Below, one piece after another: positions 1 to 10,974 of a stretch of DNA of 64,000 bases. The first letter of the stretch is position 1, and every line of letters starts with the position of its first letter. The position numbers and the translations under genes were made by a program. Source of the DNA: Boswellia sacra (lineage: Eukaryota; Streptophyta; Magnoliopsida; Sapindales; Burseraceae); NCBI GenBank assembly GCA_013180625.2, contig SNVD02002644.1, positions 1 through 64,000 on the forward strand, read 5' to 3'. The notes beneath the pieces were generated by a model, which ran no database searches, was not told where the DNA came from, and saw only the letters and a list, made by a program, of their open reading frames with translations.

Positions 1-629
1 CCTTCAGGTAAGGGCTTCAATTCTAGCTTGGGAGCTTCATCTTCCTTGCTTTCATTCATTTGCCCCAATTCTTCAAATCTTGATTTTGAGCCTTTTTCCA
101 TCACCTGTGCACAATCCAATACAGAGCATATATCAGAAAGATCAGACTCTAGTTCCATGCTTGATTCTAATGAATTCACTAGAGAAGTTTCCAAAGGGTC
201 AGAAGAACTCCCTTTTTGGATGTGATCTTCTACAATAGATTCAATTACATTGGCTTCGTCAATTTCATCTTCTTCTTCATTTGGTTGTTTGCACATATTA
301 AAAACATTAAGTTCTAATGTCATGTTCCCAAATGATAGCTTCATGACTCCATTTCTGCAATTAATCAAAGTATTAGAAGTAGCTAGAAATGGACGCCCTA
401 AAATAACAGGAATTGAATTGCTTACTTCCACTGGTTGTGTGTCCAAGACGATAAAATCCACTGGATAAATGAATTTATCAACTTGAACTAATACATCTTC
501 CACTACTCATCTTGGTACTTTAATTGATCTATCAGCAAGCAAAAGAGTCACAGAAGTCGGTTTTAACTCACCTAGATTGAGTTTTTGAAAAACCGAGTAT
601 GGAAGCAAATTCACACTAGCACCAAGATC
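1..629 (-). pseudogene. Ty3/gypsy protease region, frameshifted and with an internal stop
   Basis: Downstream of gag, in a different minus frame, the conserved retropepsin reads DLGASVNLLPYSVFQKL (Asp codon at 627-629) and later VILGRPFLATSNTLINCRNG (about 400-340), the two hallmarks of the aspartic protease. The gag frame runs into this segment but is shifted by one base immediately before the catalytic Asp codon. A TGA at 507-509 interrupts the protease frame between the active-site block and the C-terminal block. Beyond that the frame stays open to the window edge as the acidic linker toward reverse transcriptase. The two lesions show this copy cannot make a complete Gag-Pol. Confidence 0.8.
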
Positions 630-2440
630 AATAAAGCTTGTTCAATTTTATGGTCTCCAATAACACATGAAATTGTAGGACAACCTGGATCCTTATATTT
701 CACTGTATTATTGTTTTGAAGAATGACACTTACCTGCTTAGCTAGGAAGGCCTTCTTTTTCACATTTAATTTTCTTTTCACAGTGCACAAGTCTTTCAAA
801 AATTTTGCATAAGAAGGTACCTGTTTGATCACATCAAGCCAGGGAATGTTGACCTTTACCTGTTTGAAAATTTCAAAGATTTCAGAATTATGAGTTGCCT
901 TCTTTTGTGTGGCTAATGCTTGAGGAAATGGAGGCATAGATAGGGATATGGTTTCCTCTTCGCTAGGTATTGGTTTGGCCACCTCTTCCTGTCCTTTACA
1001 GATCGATTCTTCTTCTTTCTCACAAGGGTCAGGAATGTGTTTTTCAACAATCTTACCATTGCGAAGGGTCATGACTGACTTGGCTTGGTCAAAATAATGG
1101 TTACTTGAACTCTCTGCATTTGAGTTAGATTGATCTTTGGGGTTTTGCAATGTTTGAGAAAAAAATTTTCCCTTCTCTTGGATGCTAAGTGTAGATGCAA
1201 ATTTTGCAAGAGTTTCTGACAAATTTGCTAATGTTTGAGCAGTTTGACTATTGAAAGTCTCTTGCTTTGTAATGAATGAATGCAATGTTTCTTCAAAGTC
1301 ATTCCTAGGAGGAGGAGCATATGCATGATCATGAGAATTTTGAAAATTTTGTCGTGGTTGAAAAGGGACTTGTGAAGATTGTGCATGATTATCATTTTTC
1401 CAACTAAGATTTGGATGATTTCTCCAACCAGGATTGTAGGTTTGTGAATATGGATTATGATTTGGCCTTTTGAAAGTGTTCAAGGCATTGGCTTCTTCAT
1501 GGAGACATTCCCTAAAGGTAGGCAAAGTTGGGCAATCATCAGTAGAATGGTCATTGTCATCACAAATGTTACAGACATTTTCTTGAATAGACTTCAATTG
1601 ACCACTCTTTTTCATCTCTAAAGCCTCAACTTTTCTAGCTAGGGATGCAAATTTGGCTTGAAGGTCATGGTCTTCCCTAAGTTTGTAAGTGCCTCTATTG
1701 GATGTCGAGGTTGGGGCCTTGCCTGGTACCTCATAGGTGCCAGCAGTGTCCCAATTTTGTGCTTTTTCTGCCAAGGAATCTAGGAAGTCAAGTGCTTCCT
1801 CAGGGTCTTTTTCTTTAAATTCTCCATTACACATTAATTCAACTAGTTGCCTATCTTGAGGTGTTAACCCTTCATAGAAGTGTGCAACTATTCTCCAAGT
1901 TTCAAACCCATGGTGAGGACAGGTATTAAGTAATTCCTTATACCTATCCCAACATTGGTAAAGGGTTTTCCCTTGTTTTTGAGAGAAATCAGAAATTTTT
2001 CTTTTAAGAGAATTTGTTCTATGGGTAGGAAAAAATTTTTTCAAAAATTGTTGTTTCATCTCATCCCATGAACTGATGGAATTCGACCTCAAATTTTGTA
2101 GCCATGTTCTAGCTTTATCTTTTAATGAAAAAGGAAAAAGCTTTAATCTAATGGTGTTTATACTACAATTTGGGTCAGTGTAGGAGCTACATACCTCTTC
2201 AAAGAGTTTCAAGTGCGAACATGGGTTCTCTATATCAAGGCCATGAAAAGTGGGTAGAAGTCGAACAAAACTTGGTTTGAAATTGAAATGGATTGAATCT
2301 GGAGGAGAAACTACACAAGATGGTGCACTAGTCCTTACCGGATTCATGTAGTCCTTGAGGGTTCTTCGTTGGTTTTGATCATTTTGTTGCGAACGGTTGT
2401 CCCCTTCATCCGTGAATATTTCCTTATGATTGTCGGCCAT
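611..2440 (-). CDS. Ty3/gypsy gag polyprotein
   Basis: An open frame of about 609 codons from an ATG at 2440 (protein begins MADNHKEIF). The frame is open further upstream to 2545, but MADN is the usual start of this family. The retrotransposon-gag domain covers roughly residues 60-230, with the typical stretch KDKARTWLQNLRSNSISSWD followed by FLKKFFPTHRT and CPHHGFETWR. A CCHC zinc knuckle (CNICDDNDHSTDDC) lies near residue 300 and would bind the element RNA. A conserved YNPGWRNHPNLSW block follows. The C-terminal part leads toward the protease, where the frame breaks at about 630 and ends at 611. Gag would form the virus-like particle in which reverse transcription happens. The gag frame itself looks undamaged. 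Confidence 0.85.
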   Translation of the reverse strand: MADNHKEIFTDEGDNRSQQNDQNQRRTLKDYMNPVRTSAPSCVVSPPDSIHFNFKPSFVRLLPTFHGLDIENPCSHLKLFEEVCSSYTDPNCSINTIRLKLFPFSLKDKARTWLQNLRSNSISSWDEMKQQFLKKFFPTHRTNSLKRKISDFSQKQGKTLYQCWDRYKELLNTCPHHGFETWRIVAHFYEGLTPQDRQLVELMCNGEFKEKDPEEALDFLDSLAEKAQNWDTAGTYEVPGKAPTSTSNRGTYKLREDHDLQAKFASLARKVEALEMKKSGQLKSIQENVCNICDDNDHSTDDCPTLPTFRECLHEEANALNTFKRPNHNPYSQTYNPGWRNHPNLSWKNDNHAQSSQVPFQPRQNFQNSHDHAYAPPPRNDFEETLHSFITKQETFNSQTAQTLANLSETLAKFASTLSIQEKGKFFSQTLQNPKDQSNSNAESSSNHYFDQAKSVMTLRNGKIVEKHIPDPCEKEEESICKGQEEVAKPIPSEEETISLSMPPFPQALATQKKATHNSEIFEIFKQVKVNIPWLDVIKQVPSYAKFLKDLCTVKRKLNVKKKAFLAKQVSVILQNNNTVKYKDPGCPTISCVIGDHKIEQALLILVLV

Positions 2441-2618
2441 GTTTTCTAAGAAAGATGATGTTTTTCTAACAAGTCTACCACTAGATGTTCGTGACCAAAT
2501 TTTCATGCAAGAAAGAGAGAAGAAAAGAGAGGAAAAGATGAACACACAAAAAAATAAAAAATTTAGATCTAAGATGAGAAAAGAGAATACTTACAATTTT
2601 GCACGCCAATTTTTACCT

Positions 2619-2636
2619 TCACCGACAACGGCGCCA
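2619..2636 (-). other. Primer binding site, tRNA-Asp type (Ty3/gypsy)
   Basis: The minus strand reads TGGCGCCGTTGTCGGTGA, close to the complement of the 3' end of plant tRNA-Asp (two mismatches to the usual TGGCGCCGTTGCCGGGGA). It sits six bases inside the LTR end at 2643 and upstream of gag, where a PBS belongs. It fixes the element's orientation and one LTR boundary. Confidence 0.75.
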
Positions 2637-2642
2637 AAAACT

Positions 2643-4180
2643 TGACACATCCGAAAAAAGATTGTCTCCCAAGTATAAGAGTGTCGAAGTAATAAACCCG
2701 GTAAGACCGGGGTCGATCCACGAGGAAGGAGATTTTAGCGTTACAAATTATAAGTTAAGCAAATATGATATGAATAATTGAAAGAAATGATAAGATAATC
2801 TCACAAATATGTAAAGGTGGTAGGTGGTATTACCGACCATTCAAACAAAAAGCAAGAGGAGGTAAAACCATCCATGGAAATAGGTGGTATAACCAACCAT
2901 AGTAAATTAAAGAACAATTTCATAAGGTGGTAGAACCTACCATAGTAAATAAAATAAAAAGTTCATTAACAATAGAATAATTAAAATACAAGAGGAATTA
3001 ACACAATAACAATGAAGGCTCAGGTTAGGGGATCCACCCTTGATATTTCAAATAAGGATAATTAACCCATTTTAGTTATATGAATTATATTTGTTTCGTT
3101 ACCAATATTTATATCACTACTTGTAAATGGGTTTAAGCATCCAATGTGCCAATCATCATATGTCTACAACAAATCAAGGTTCCTAACTAGATTCATGTCG
3201 GTAAGGAAGAACCATACATCATCTAGAAAGGATCCAAGCATTTGATGTGCCAAGGATTGTCGACAATGGATCAAGACCTTCACTTTACGAGTGGTGTCAA
3301 GATTGATTAAGAAATTAAATATTAATCATATTGAATAAACATTGTAAGATTAAGATTATTAAGCACATATTAAGGGTTAGAGAATCCTTATTCTCATATC
3401 AAGGGTTTCATCCTTTCACCTTAGCAAAAGAGAAATTAGAAGAACATTATAATAGAAAGAAAATAAAATGGAAGAAAAAGGAAATTCATTAATAACATAA
3501 ACACACAAAACACAATACAAGATCCTAGCCAAAGCCAAAATGTTCCAGCCAAGGCCAAGATGCCCTCATGGGTCACAAGGCACCTCTATTTATAGATACA
3601 TCCAGGGGCAAACTTGTCAAATTACAAGGCATAATTGTCAAATATTAGTTGTAAATATCTTTGACAATTGGGATCATTAGGCACCGACTTTGACCATCAA
3701 TTTTGACATCGAAATGTTGTGAATTTTAATCACATGTCTTCATGAAAGTTGTAGATATTTCTCTCAGCTTTCTAGAACATATTGATTTGCACAATTTGGA
3801 TACGTATTTTGAGATATACGGTCCAAATACTGAGGCCTGGTCAGATTGGGCCGAGACTGTAAATGGGTTCACTTCAAGCCCAATTTGGTCCACTAAGAGC
3901 CTGAATTTGATGATGCTTGTGAAATGCAATCTTATAGACAATTGAATCAGCTTTCCAAAACATTAATAATTGCACCATTATGATCTATAAATAGAGAGTT
4001 ATGCCCATTTTACCAAACCTGTAACAAAACCAAAATTAAGAGGAAGTTAATTCCAAAGATGCAAAGACTACAAATATGCTTAAGTTGAGGAATTTAATGA
4101 CACTATTAATGCAATATGATGAACTAAGCTCTTATTAAATATACATATTTAAGTGTTCATCAGTAGCCAAACAACCTAAC
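2643..4180 (-). repeat. 5' LTR and leader of the Ty3/gypsy element (distal end uncertain)
   Basis: The inner edge is TG at 2643-2644 (minus-strand CA), next to the PBS. No coding sequence is present. Within it are three imperfect copies of a short GGTGGTA...ACC(A/T)ACCAT unit (about 2815-2945) and two related blocks around ATCCAATGTGCCA and ATTTGATGTGCCA (3140 and 3240). A minus-strand TATA-like TCTATAAATAGAGG lies at about 3583-3596, a plausible LTR promoter. The outer edge cannot be fixed without the second LTR; 4180 is a guess from where the sequence stops resembling LTR. Confidence 0.5.
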
Positions 4181-4908
4181 ATTAAAAAATCTCTTTTGAC
4201 CAGTAGAGGAGTCAAAACAAACGCACTCTTAGTATTATTCGGTTAAATTATGTCCTGTATAACAATATCAATATAATTATTTGTCTCTAATATAGTTGAG
4301 ATGGTTCAAATTTTATATTGTAGCACTTTTTATTTACAATTAGCTTGTGCTTCCATACAGTTTAATTTCAGGTTTAGAACATTAATTGATGATTTAAGGT
4401 ACATATTTACGAAATTAGTATGGAATAAATAAAGCGCACGCCTCTCAAAAAGTTTGCTTTTATTATTTTAAATATGTTGATAATAATTTCTAAGAAAATC
4501 ATGATGGATTTTATAATTAGTAAATCTACAATTCAAGCAATAATCATAAACTACTAAACATGAAAGTTGATTGTTAGAGACAAAAATGATAAGCATATGA
4601 AATAGGAAAATAAGACGATAAAAAACCCCAACATACCGCTAGCTAGCAATAAATTCTTGCGGCGATAAACCAATAAACCAATAATGACTACAATGTAATC
4701 TATTAAACTTATATATTCTTAGCCTATAACATATAAAAAAGATCGAAAATCCTTGAACTTCGTTGATAATAGATAATGTTTAGGAAGCTTCTGCTCTAGC
4801 ATCCCTTAACATGGGTAATAGTTTCAAAGTATTTACTATAATGCTCATTTCCTATGTTTCTTAAGAATATCATATGAGTTGAATGCAAAGACAATAATTG
4901 TTGTTAAA
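4181..4908. other. AT-rich intergenic DNA
   Basis: I see no gene, RNA or bounded transposon between the gypsy LTR and the first duplicated PME unit. Confidence 0.5.
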
Positions 4909-5470
4909 AAAACATGTACTCTCAATGGCTCAAACCTTACTAGACTAAGCTTGCAGCAATAAGGTCTCGGTCACTAGATTATAACAACAAATTAGTCAAT
5001 GACATCATCATGGTTTCACTAATCAATGAACCAATTCTATATCTGCAAAACAAGCCCACTATTTCAAGGGTAATAGATCATAAAATGCTTGAAAAGTAAT
5101 TAAATTAGTGGTAAAAACTATATTATATTTTTAAGTTAAGTTAAAGCTTTTGATTACAAAATTAGTAGCAATAAGTAAGGTTTTTAGGATGCAAAATTTG
5201 GACCCGGTAAGATAACTTGTTTTGGTATTAATAATCTGTAAATGGGCATTGCTTAAATATTGAAGATTGTCTTTATCAAAGTAGTAGTAGAAAAACAAAC
5301 CACCATTTCTAGAAAAATGATCGATCAAAGATAATATATTCCATGATATACTAAGCTTTGGGTTATATCCAAATTAATTTTGCAACAAAAGATTGATAAA
5401 TACATAAAACTCAAACCAAATAGAAAGAAAAGCTTGTTTTAGGCATATTAATATATGTATAAATAGCCCT
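4909..5470 (+). repeat. Duplicated PME upstream region, copy A1
   Basis: This stretch realigns over its whole length with 7428-8000 (copy A2): same order of blocks from CATGTAYTCTCARTGG to the module AGCWTGTTTTAGGCATATTA just before the TATA box. Small indels and many substitutions separate them, so the duplication is old. It carries the promoter of the first PME pseudogene; TGTATAAATAG lies at 5456-5466. Confidence 0.8.
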
Positions 5471-5591
5471 GCTTCAAGAATTTATGATCAGCTTAGCCTT
5501 CTCTCCAATTTCTTTGTATTTTGTAAGAATTCGTTTTCCCTTCTTTTAGTTGAAAATTTCCATGGAGAAGAACTCATCTCTTGAGTTTACT

Positions 5592-6350
5592 ATGTTCATT
5601 TGGTTTTCATTTCTTACCCTTGTTTAGTGTCGAAGACCAAATGTAACAGTTTCTCTCGATGGAACTGACAAGTTTAGCTTCATTGATGCAACTATACTAT
5701 CTACACCTAACAATAGTCTTTTCCCTAAGTCTACTCATGTCAAAGAAGGCGTATACTATGAGTATGCACACTTGGATCTTGAAAAAACAAGTATTATCAC
5801 ATATGGTGATGAGATGAACAAGATCGTAATTAGTTTCAACAGAAGTTATAATGCAGGAATAGGAACTCAAGATATTGCCACGTTAAGTAAGTGCTACTTG
5901 TTATATATATAGAGAGAGAGACACACACACACATAATCTTTTCTTTTTTTTAAAAAAGAAAACAATGATTAATTTGAATAAATTAAATCTCTAATTAATT
6001 AAATATGATTTCTCATTTCACATACAAAAATGCTCCAAATTTTCTGGTCAAACAGGTGAGTCAATTTTGCAGGTGCATAAGGTGGACAAGTTGGGGCACT
6101 TTATACTACAGGAGATAATATCGCTTATTACAGATATTATCTGAGAGCTTTTAAGACATCTTGTTTGTAGCCTATGGCATACATTTAATTTATGCGTGCA
6201 ATATGAATGGTATCATTGATTTCATATTTGGTGATGCAACTGTTGTGATTTAGAATTATTTTATTTATGTCAGTAGACCTCTTGAAAGTCAAGGAAATGT
6301 GATCCCATAAAACAGTAATGGAATTATGATCCATAATTGCATTACTGATA
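5592..6350 (+). pseudogene. PME pseudogene 1 (both exons, degenerate)
   Basis: The first exon (5592-5886) translates as a PME N-terminus: MFIWFSFLTLV, then an in-frame TAG where the intact gene has Gln, then PNVTVSLDGT and IITYGDEMNK. A good donor (GTAAGT) follows at 5887. The second exon is recognisable from about 6072 to 6345 through TTGDNIAYYRYY, NMNGIIDFIFGDATVV and IYVSRPLESQGNV, but with stops, frame changes, a missing start and no C-terminal third. The QDTL block is damaged. The copy cannot encode an active pectin methylesterase. The 5' flank still carries the shared PME promoter module. Confidence 0.85.
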
Positions 6351-6656
6351 GCCCAAATATAACCCAAATAATTGCACTATTAGTATGAAAATATTAATTT
6401 GTAGCACCAATGATATAAGAACAACAAAATAATCCAAAAATAAAGTAACCCAAATATAACCCAAATGTAGCACGAAAATAGCACAAAAATACAAAAAATA
6501 CTAAAATCAAGCTAAAACAAGTTAAACTCGGAAGAACCACCCTACATCAAAATTATTCTAGGATATGAAGTCCAAATTAAGTTTTCAATAAAAAGTAGAT
6601 GAAGATTTAGAACTCAAACTAAGTAACAAGAAAAGCCTGTTTTAGGATATTATAAA

Positions 6657-7040
6657 TGTATAAATAGCTACTGCTTTAAGCATTTATGATCAGCTTAGCC
6701 TTCTCTCCAATTTCTTTATGTTTTGTAAGAATTCACTTTCCCTTTGTTTCAATTCAAAATTTCCGTAGGGAAGTATTCCTCTCTGGTGTTTACTATGTTC
6801 ATTTGGTTTTTATTTCTTACCCTTGTTTAGTGTCAAAGTCCAAATGTAATAGTTTCTCTTGATCGAATTGATAATTTTAGTTCCATTGATGCAACTATGT
6901 TACATGCACCCTACAATAGTCTTATCCCATGCTCTATTCACATCAAAGATGGTGCATATCATGAGTTTGTGCATGTGGGTCCCGAAGAAACAAATATTAT
7001 CATTTATGGTGATAGGATGAATAAGAATTCATTAATTCAG
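6657..7040 (+). pseudogene. PME pseudogene 2 (promoter and first exon only)
   Basis: A TATA box (TGTATAAATAG, 6657-6667) and a leader nearly identical to those of pseudogene 1 precede an ATG at 6795. The exon reads MFIWFLFLTLV, the same TAG as pseudogene 1, then PNVIVSLDRIDNFSSIDATM and ETNIIIYGDRMNKN, ending near 7035 without a donor. No second exon follows. The shared TAG implies the stop arose before these two copies separated. Confidence 0.85.
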
Positions 7041-7084
7041 TAGATGGGCCTCTCTAGGGTACTTTGTGTATTTGGATTATAAAA

Positions 7085-7200
7085 TATTATTTTGTACCCT
7101 TGTTAAATGCCAATTCCAAATTCAGTAGTTTCTCTTGAAGGAACTAGCAATTTAATTAGTTCCATTAGGGCAATTATACTATATGCACCTAAACAATAAT
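7085..7200 (+). pseudogene. PME pseudogene 3 (short first-exon fragment)
   Basis: About 115 bases resembling the start of PME exon 1 again (PNSVVSLEGTSNLISSIRAI), with a stop in the signal-peptide part and no continuation. It lies 50 bases after the end of pseudogene 2, so it is probably a nested or tandem fragment of the same array. Confidence 0.65.
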
Positions 7201-7427
7201 CTTGCTTCTGTCAATGATGTCATGAAATTAGGCCATATGACTTATGTATCAGTCAACTAAACAATAAATTTGATATATTTTGATGATAATTAGTTTATTA
7301 AGTGGTCATAGTTGAATAAACTTATTAGACAGGTTGTCTTGTAACTGTTATCTTAACACCTCTTACGAATTGAATTTTAACACTAATGGATGGTTAAGAT
7401 TTAAATTTATTCAATCTCCTCATTAAA

Positions 7428-8000
7428 TAACATGTATTCTCAGTGGTTCAGACCCTACTAGACTTAGCCTCGAGCAATAAGGTCTCAGTCACTGGATTAT
7501 AACAACATATTAATCAGTGACATCATAATAGTTTCACTAATCAATGAGACTGTTCTATATCTCCAAAACAAGCACAATATTTCAAGGATAATAGATCATA
7601 AAAAATCTGCAAAGTAATTAAATTAATGGTAAAAAACTGTAATATTGTCTAGTGGAGTTAAAGCTTTTGATTATAGAATTAGCAGCAATTAGTAAGATTT
7701 TTGGTATGCAAAATTTGGACCCAGTAAGATAACCTGTTTTGATATTAATAATCTATAAATGGGCATTGCTTAATTAATATTGGAGGTTGTCTTTATCAAA
7801 GTAGTAGTAGAAAATCAAAAACATCATTTCCAGGTAAATGATGATCAATCAAAGATACTATATTCATTGATATACTAATCTTTAGGTTATATCCAAATTA
7901 AGTTTGCAGAAAAAAGATTGATAAAGACACAAAACTTAGACCAGTTAGCAAGAAAAGCATGTTTTAGGCATATTAATATATGTGTAAATATATTATTCTA
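7428..8000 (+). repeat. Duplicated PME upstream region, copy A2
   Basis: Partner of 4909-5470. It includes the block AGGCATATTAATATATGTGTAAATAT at its end, where the TATA box has decayed (TGTGTAAATAT instead of TGTATAAATAG). It leads not into a first exon but directly into intron-like sequence and a second exon (8158), so exon 1 has been deleted here. Confidence 0.8.
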
Positions 8001-9750
8001 TAGTGCATACATATATATTTCATGCACATATTGTGCGATTCCTATGCAAAAACAAGAAAATAATGTTTAATTTAAATAAACTAAATCTCTAATTATTATG
8101 ATTTATTTTCTCACAATAATAAATTCTCCACAATTTCTACTCAAATGTCAATATTGTCAATAATATCTCTTGTTATAGATGCTCTATCTAAGGCTATCAA
8201 GATACTTTTTTCTAGTTTATGCCAAAATTGGTTTTATCAATGCAATTTTTATGGTACCATCAATTTTATATTTGGTGATGCGACATCCAGAATTATTTAT
8301 CTATGTAAGAAGACCTTTTAGAAAGGCAACAAAATGTGATCATAGCAAATGGGAGATAAGTCAAAAATGGAAATGGTATTGTGATCTATAATCGCATGTT
8401 AATTCAACAACTAAATTTAAACCTTATAGAGCAACAATGTGTGAAGAATATCTATGAAGGCCACAAAAAAATTATTCACAAACAATTATAACAGAATCCT
8501 ATTTAGATGAACTTATTGATGACAAAATTATGCATGAGGCCAATGGTTGTTTTTCTCTAAGAACAATGAATTATGTTGAACAAGTAGAGTCAAATAGTAT
8601 GGCTATCATGTTGTAAATAATGCTACTGAAGTGTAGAATTTCAATGTCCAAAAGTTTATTCATGGAAGCAATTGGCTTCCGCAACTAGGAGTTCCATTCA
8701 TTTGTGGTCTTACTATATATTATTACTTTTTTTAAAGTGTAATCTTATTTATTCATGGAAACATTTATTCAAATGTAATAACATATATTAATACGAAAGA
8801 AAAGTATACAAATTTACTTATGTTTAACCGATTTTAAAAAAAATTGCTTGTATTTTGAATTATTCCTATGTTTTTATTAGGGTAATTTACAAAATAGCTA
8901 ATTTCAAAAGTGGTGTTTCAAAATTTAGTGAGACCACAACTTTTTTTTTATTGTTTAATGTAACAATCTTTAATACAAGTCATGAGCCTCATTATTTTAT
9001 TGTTATCTTATTATTTTTAATTAGGACATAATGGTTATTCCCACCTTAATGAATGTGACTTAGGAAATACGGGATTAAGTGGTTTGATTAGAGATAGACT
9101 CTCTAACTTTTGTAAATATGTGTTTAAGAAGAGACTAGGAAACCTTAAAGGCTTGTCTAATAGAAATCACTCATTAATTAAGTAGGCTTAGAGAAGAAAG
9201 GTTTTCCATTTATGATCTTTTATTAGCATGGATTAGGTATAAGATTATAATAAGAGTTTAGGTATTTGTAAGTGAGATTAATGTTTAACATTCAAGAATC
9301 TTTATATATGTTTTGAATTATAATCATCATTTTATGCATGAGTGAAAGATTTTTGGCTTGGCTAGAGGTTACTTTTAAGTTTAATGCATGAACCAGAAAT
9401 TCTGTAGAGTTGTAGGAGTTAACATAAGATTCGAAAATCTACATAAAAATTATTGGGTTCTCTTTTGGTTGCAAAATTTTATAGAAAAACTAGACATCCT
9501 AATGTTTGACTAGAACTATATTGATTTCACTCCAGAATTTATGATTTTATTTGTGATCAATTTTTAAACTTTACTATTCGTTTCTTAAAATTCTGCTATT
9601 TGCTTGACAGATTTAGGTTTGATTTGAAAACTACGAGAAAATATTCTACGAAATCAATTTCTATTCTTTTTATACAATAATACGTAAAAGCATACTTTAG
9701 CGCTTTTGGTCATTTCTTGTTATTTCTTGTTATTTCTATTTATGTAAAAT
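7900..9750 (+). repeat. Segmental duplication, copy B1 (with PME pseudogene 4)
   Basis: Aligns with 10975-12425. Matching continues well past the PME exon into non-coding 3' DNA (for example TACGGGATTAA, then GACAGATTTAGGTTTGATTT and ATACTTTAGCGCTTTTGGT). This copy holds about 300-400 extra bases at roughly 9110-9540 that are absent from the partner, so either an insertion here or a deletion there. Confidence 0.8.
8158..8715 (+). pseudogene. PME pseudogene 4 (second exon only, many stops)
   Basis: Second-exon PME blocks appear in order across shifting frames: NISCYRCSI, GYQDT, FYQCNFYGTINFIFGDAT, then the C-terminal block FNVQKFIHGSNWLPQLGVPF ending near 8715. Frameshifts and stops are frequent, and the LGRPW block is lost. 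It is non-functional. Neighbouring DNA is duplicated with 10975-12425. Confidence 0.8.
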
Positions 9751-10250
9751 ATATGTCAATATTATGTCAAAAATACTCCATAAATTTAAACAACTTTTAC
9801 CATCCAATAAAGAAATGGATTAAAATTAAAAAAAGAATCCATCTGTTGCACACGTTTATAGCTCCAAATTCACCTAAGTTTATGAGCTCTCATTAGCCCT
9901 ATCTCTCATCTTTGAATTAATTGAAGAGGTATTCACTATTTCACCAGGTAACCTGCTTGTATTTTTTTGAGCATTTTTTCCCTATGCTATACATGTGCTA
10001 AAACTAGCTGGCTCAAGCGTCTTGTAGTACTCTTTGATTATTTAAGTTTTGAATATAATTTTTTTTCATAGTATTCTACATGGCTGGTACTAATCACTGG
10101 TTAATGTTTCTAATGGTAGTTTATGGATGCTTATTCAATTATACGTTATTGCAAGTTTTTACAATGTTGTGGATCTTTCTCGCAAAATCATACCAATGTA
10201 TAAGGATTGATGACTTTTATTCTAAGCAACAAGTTTAATATAGAAAATTA

Positions 10251-10379
10251 CACTACTACAAAATTGTCAAAAGCATATATACTTCAACAAAAGACATTGT
10301 TTTGTATAAAAAGAAAATTCTTTAAAAAAAATTCAAGAAGGTTAAAAAGTCTATTTAATGACCTTCTTTTGTATTAGTG
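10251..10379. mobile_element. CACTA-type MITE with TTA target duplication
   Basis: 129 bases beginning CACTACTACAAAA and ending TTTTGTATTAGTG, whose reverse complement is CACTAATACAAAA, a 13-base terminal inverted repeat with one mismatch. It is flanked on both sides by TTA (10248-10250 and 10380-10382), the 3-base duplication made by CACTA (En/Spm, CMC) transposases. No coding capacity. It lies between the two B duplication units. Confidence 0.8.
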
Positions 10380-10915
10380 TTAGGAAGATATGAAACATTA
10401 AAAGTATCGGTGTCTGATTTTTTTTTACTAGATTAACTAGTAAATTGTGAATTAAAACTTTCTAATTTTTAACTAGTATTGGTGGTTTTTTTTAAAACTA
10501 ATTTCATGTAAAAGTCGTAATGAAATTTTATAGTTATAACTTGTCCATAGTTCTTGTTATCTTATAATCTCTAAACATTTAAAAATTTTCTGTGTTTTTT
10601 ATGAAAGTAAATAATTTCAATTCTCAAGTCTTAACATAGTCCATGTACTAAATTGAAGTGAGTACTTCTTCAAGAGCCTGCCAGTTTGATTGATTAATAA
10701 AATGTTTAGTATATGTCATGATTATTATCTTATATTAGAAGAAATTAGTTTGTTTACCATATATTGTCCTAATTAATTTAACTAGGTAGAAGAAAATTAA
10801 TCTCTCTCATATATAATAAGATTTGTGGCGTCATCCAAAATAAGGCATGTCCATTTCCTTTTTAAAATTTGACTAATTAGTTATCAATTTAATATATATT
10901 TTTAATCTTATATTA

Positions 10916-10947
10916 AGGGATTGACTATATATATATAGTCAATCCCT
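10916..10947. repeat. Perfect 32-bp palindrome
   Basis: The arms AGGGATTGAC and GTCAATCCCT surround an alternating TA core; all 32 bases are self-complementary. It lies about 30-60 bases before the start of duplication copy B2. As DNA or RNA it would form a hairpin or cruciform. Confidence 0.9.
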
Positions 10948-10974
10948 ATAAATCTTCCTATATTGGGAATTGGT

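Larger units (their letters stand above)
1..4180 (-). mobile_element. Partial Ty3/gypsy LTR retrotransposon (5' LTR, PBS, gag, start of protease)
   Basis: Read on the minus strand, the order is LTR (about 4180 to 2643), primer binding site (2636-2619), gag (2440-611) and an aspartic protease (629 to the window edge). Reverse transcriptase, RNase H, integrase and the 3' LTR must lie beyond base 1. The gag carries a retrotransposon-gag domain and a zinc knuckle, and the PBS matches the 3' end of tRNA-Asp. In plants this combination points to the non-chromoviral lineages, most likely Athila; the lineage is inferred because the RT is not in the window. Protease lesions show the copy is defective. 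The distal LTR edge near 4.2 kb is an estimate, since the partner LTR needed to fix it is outside. Confidence 0.85.

Noticed and set aside
28..468. Two plus-strand open frames near the left edge
   Set aside because: They lie antisense to the gypsy protease region, which has clear family motifs on the minus strand.
2430..2781. Plus-strand open frames opposite the gypsy leader
   Set aside because: They overlap the gag start, the PBS and LTR sequence; no motif and no independent support.
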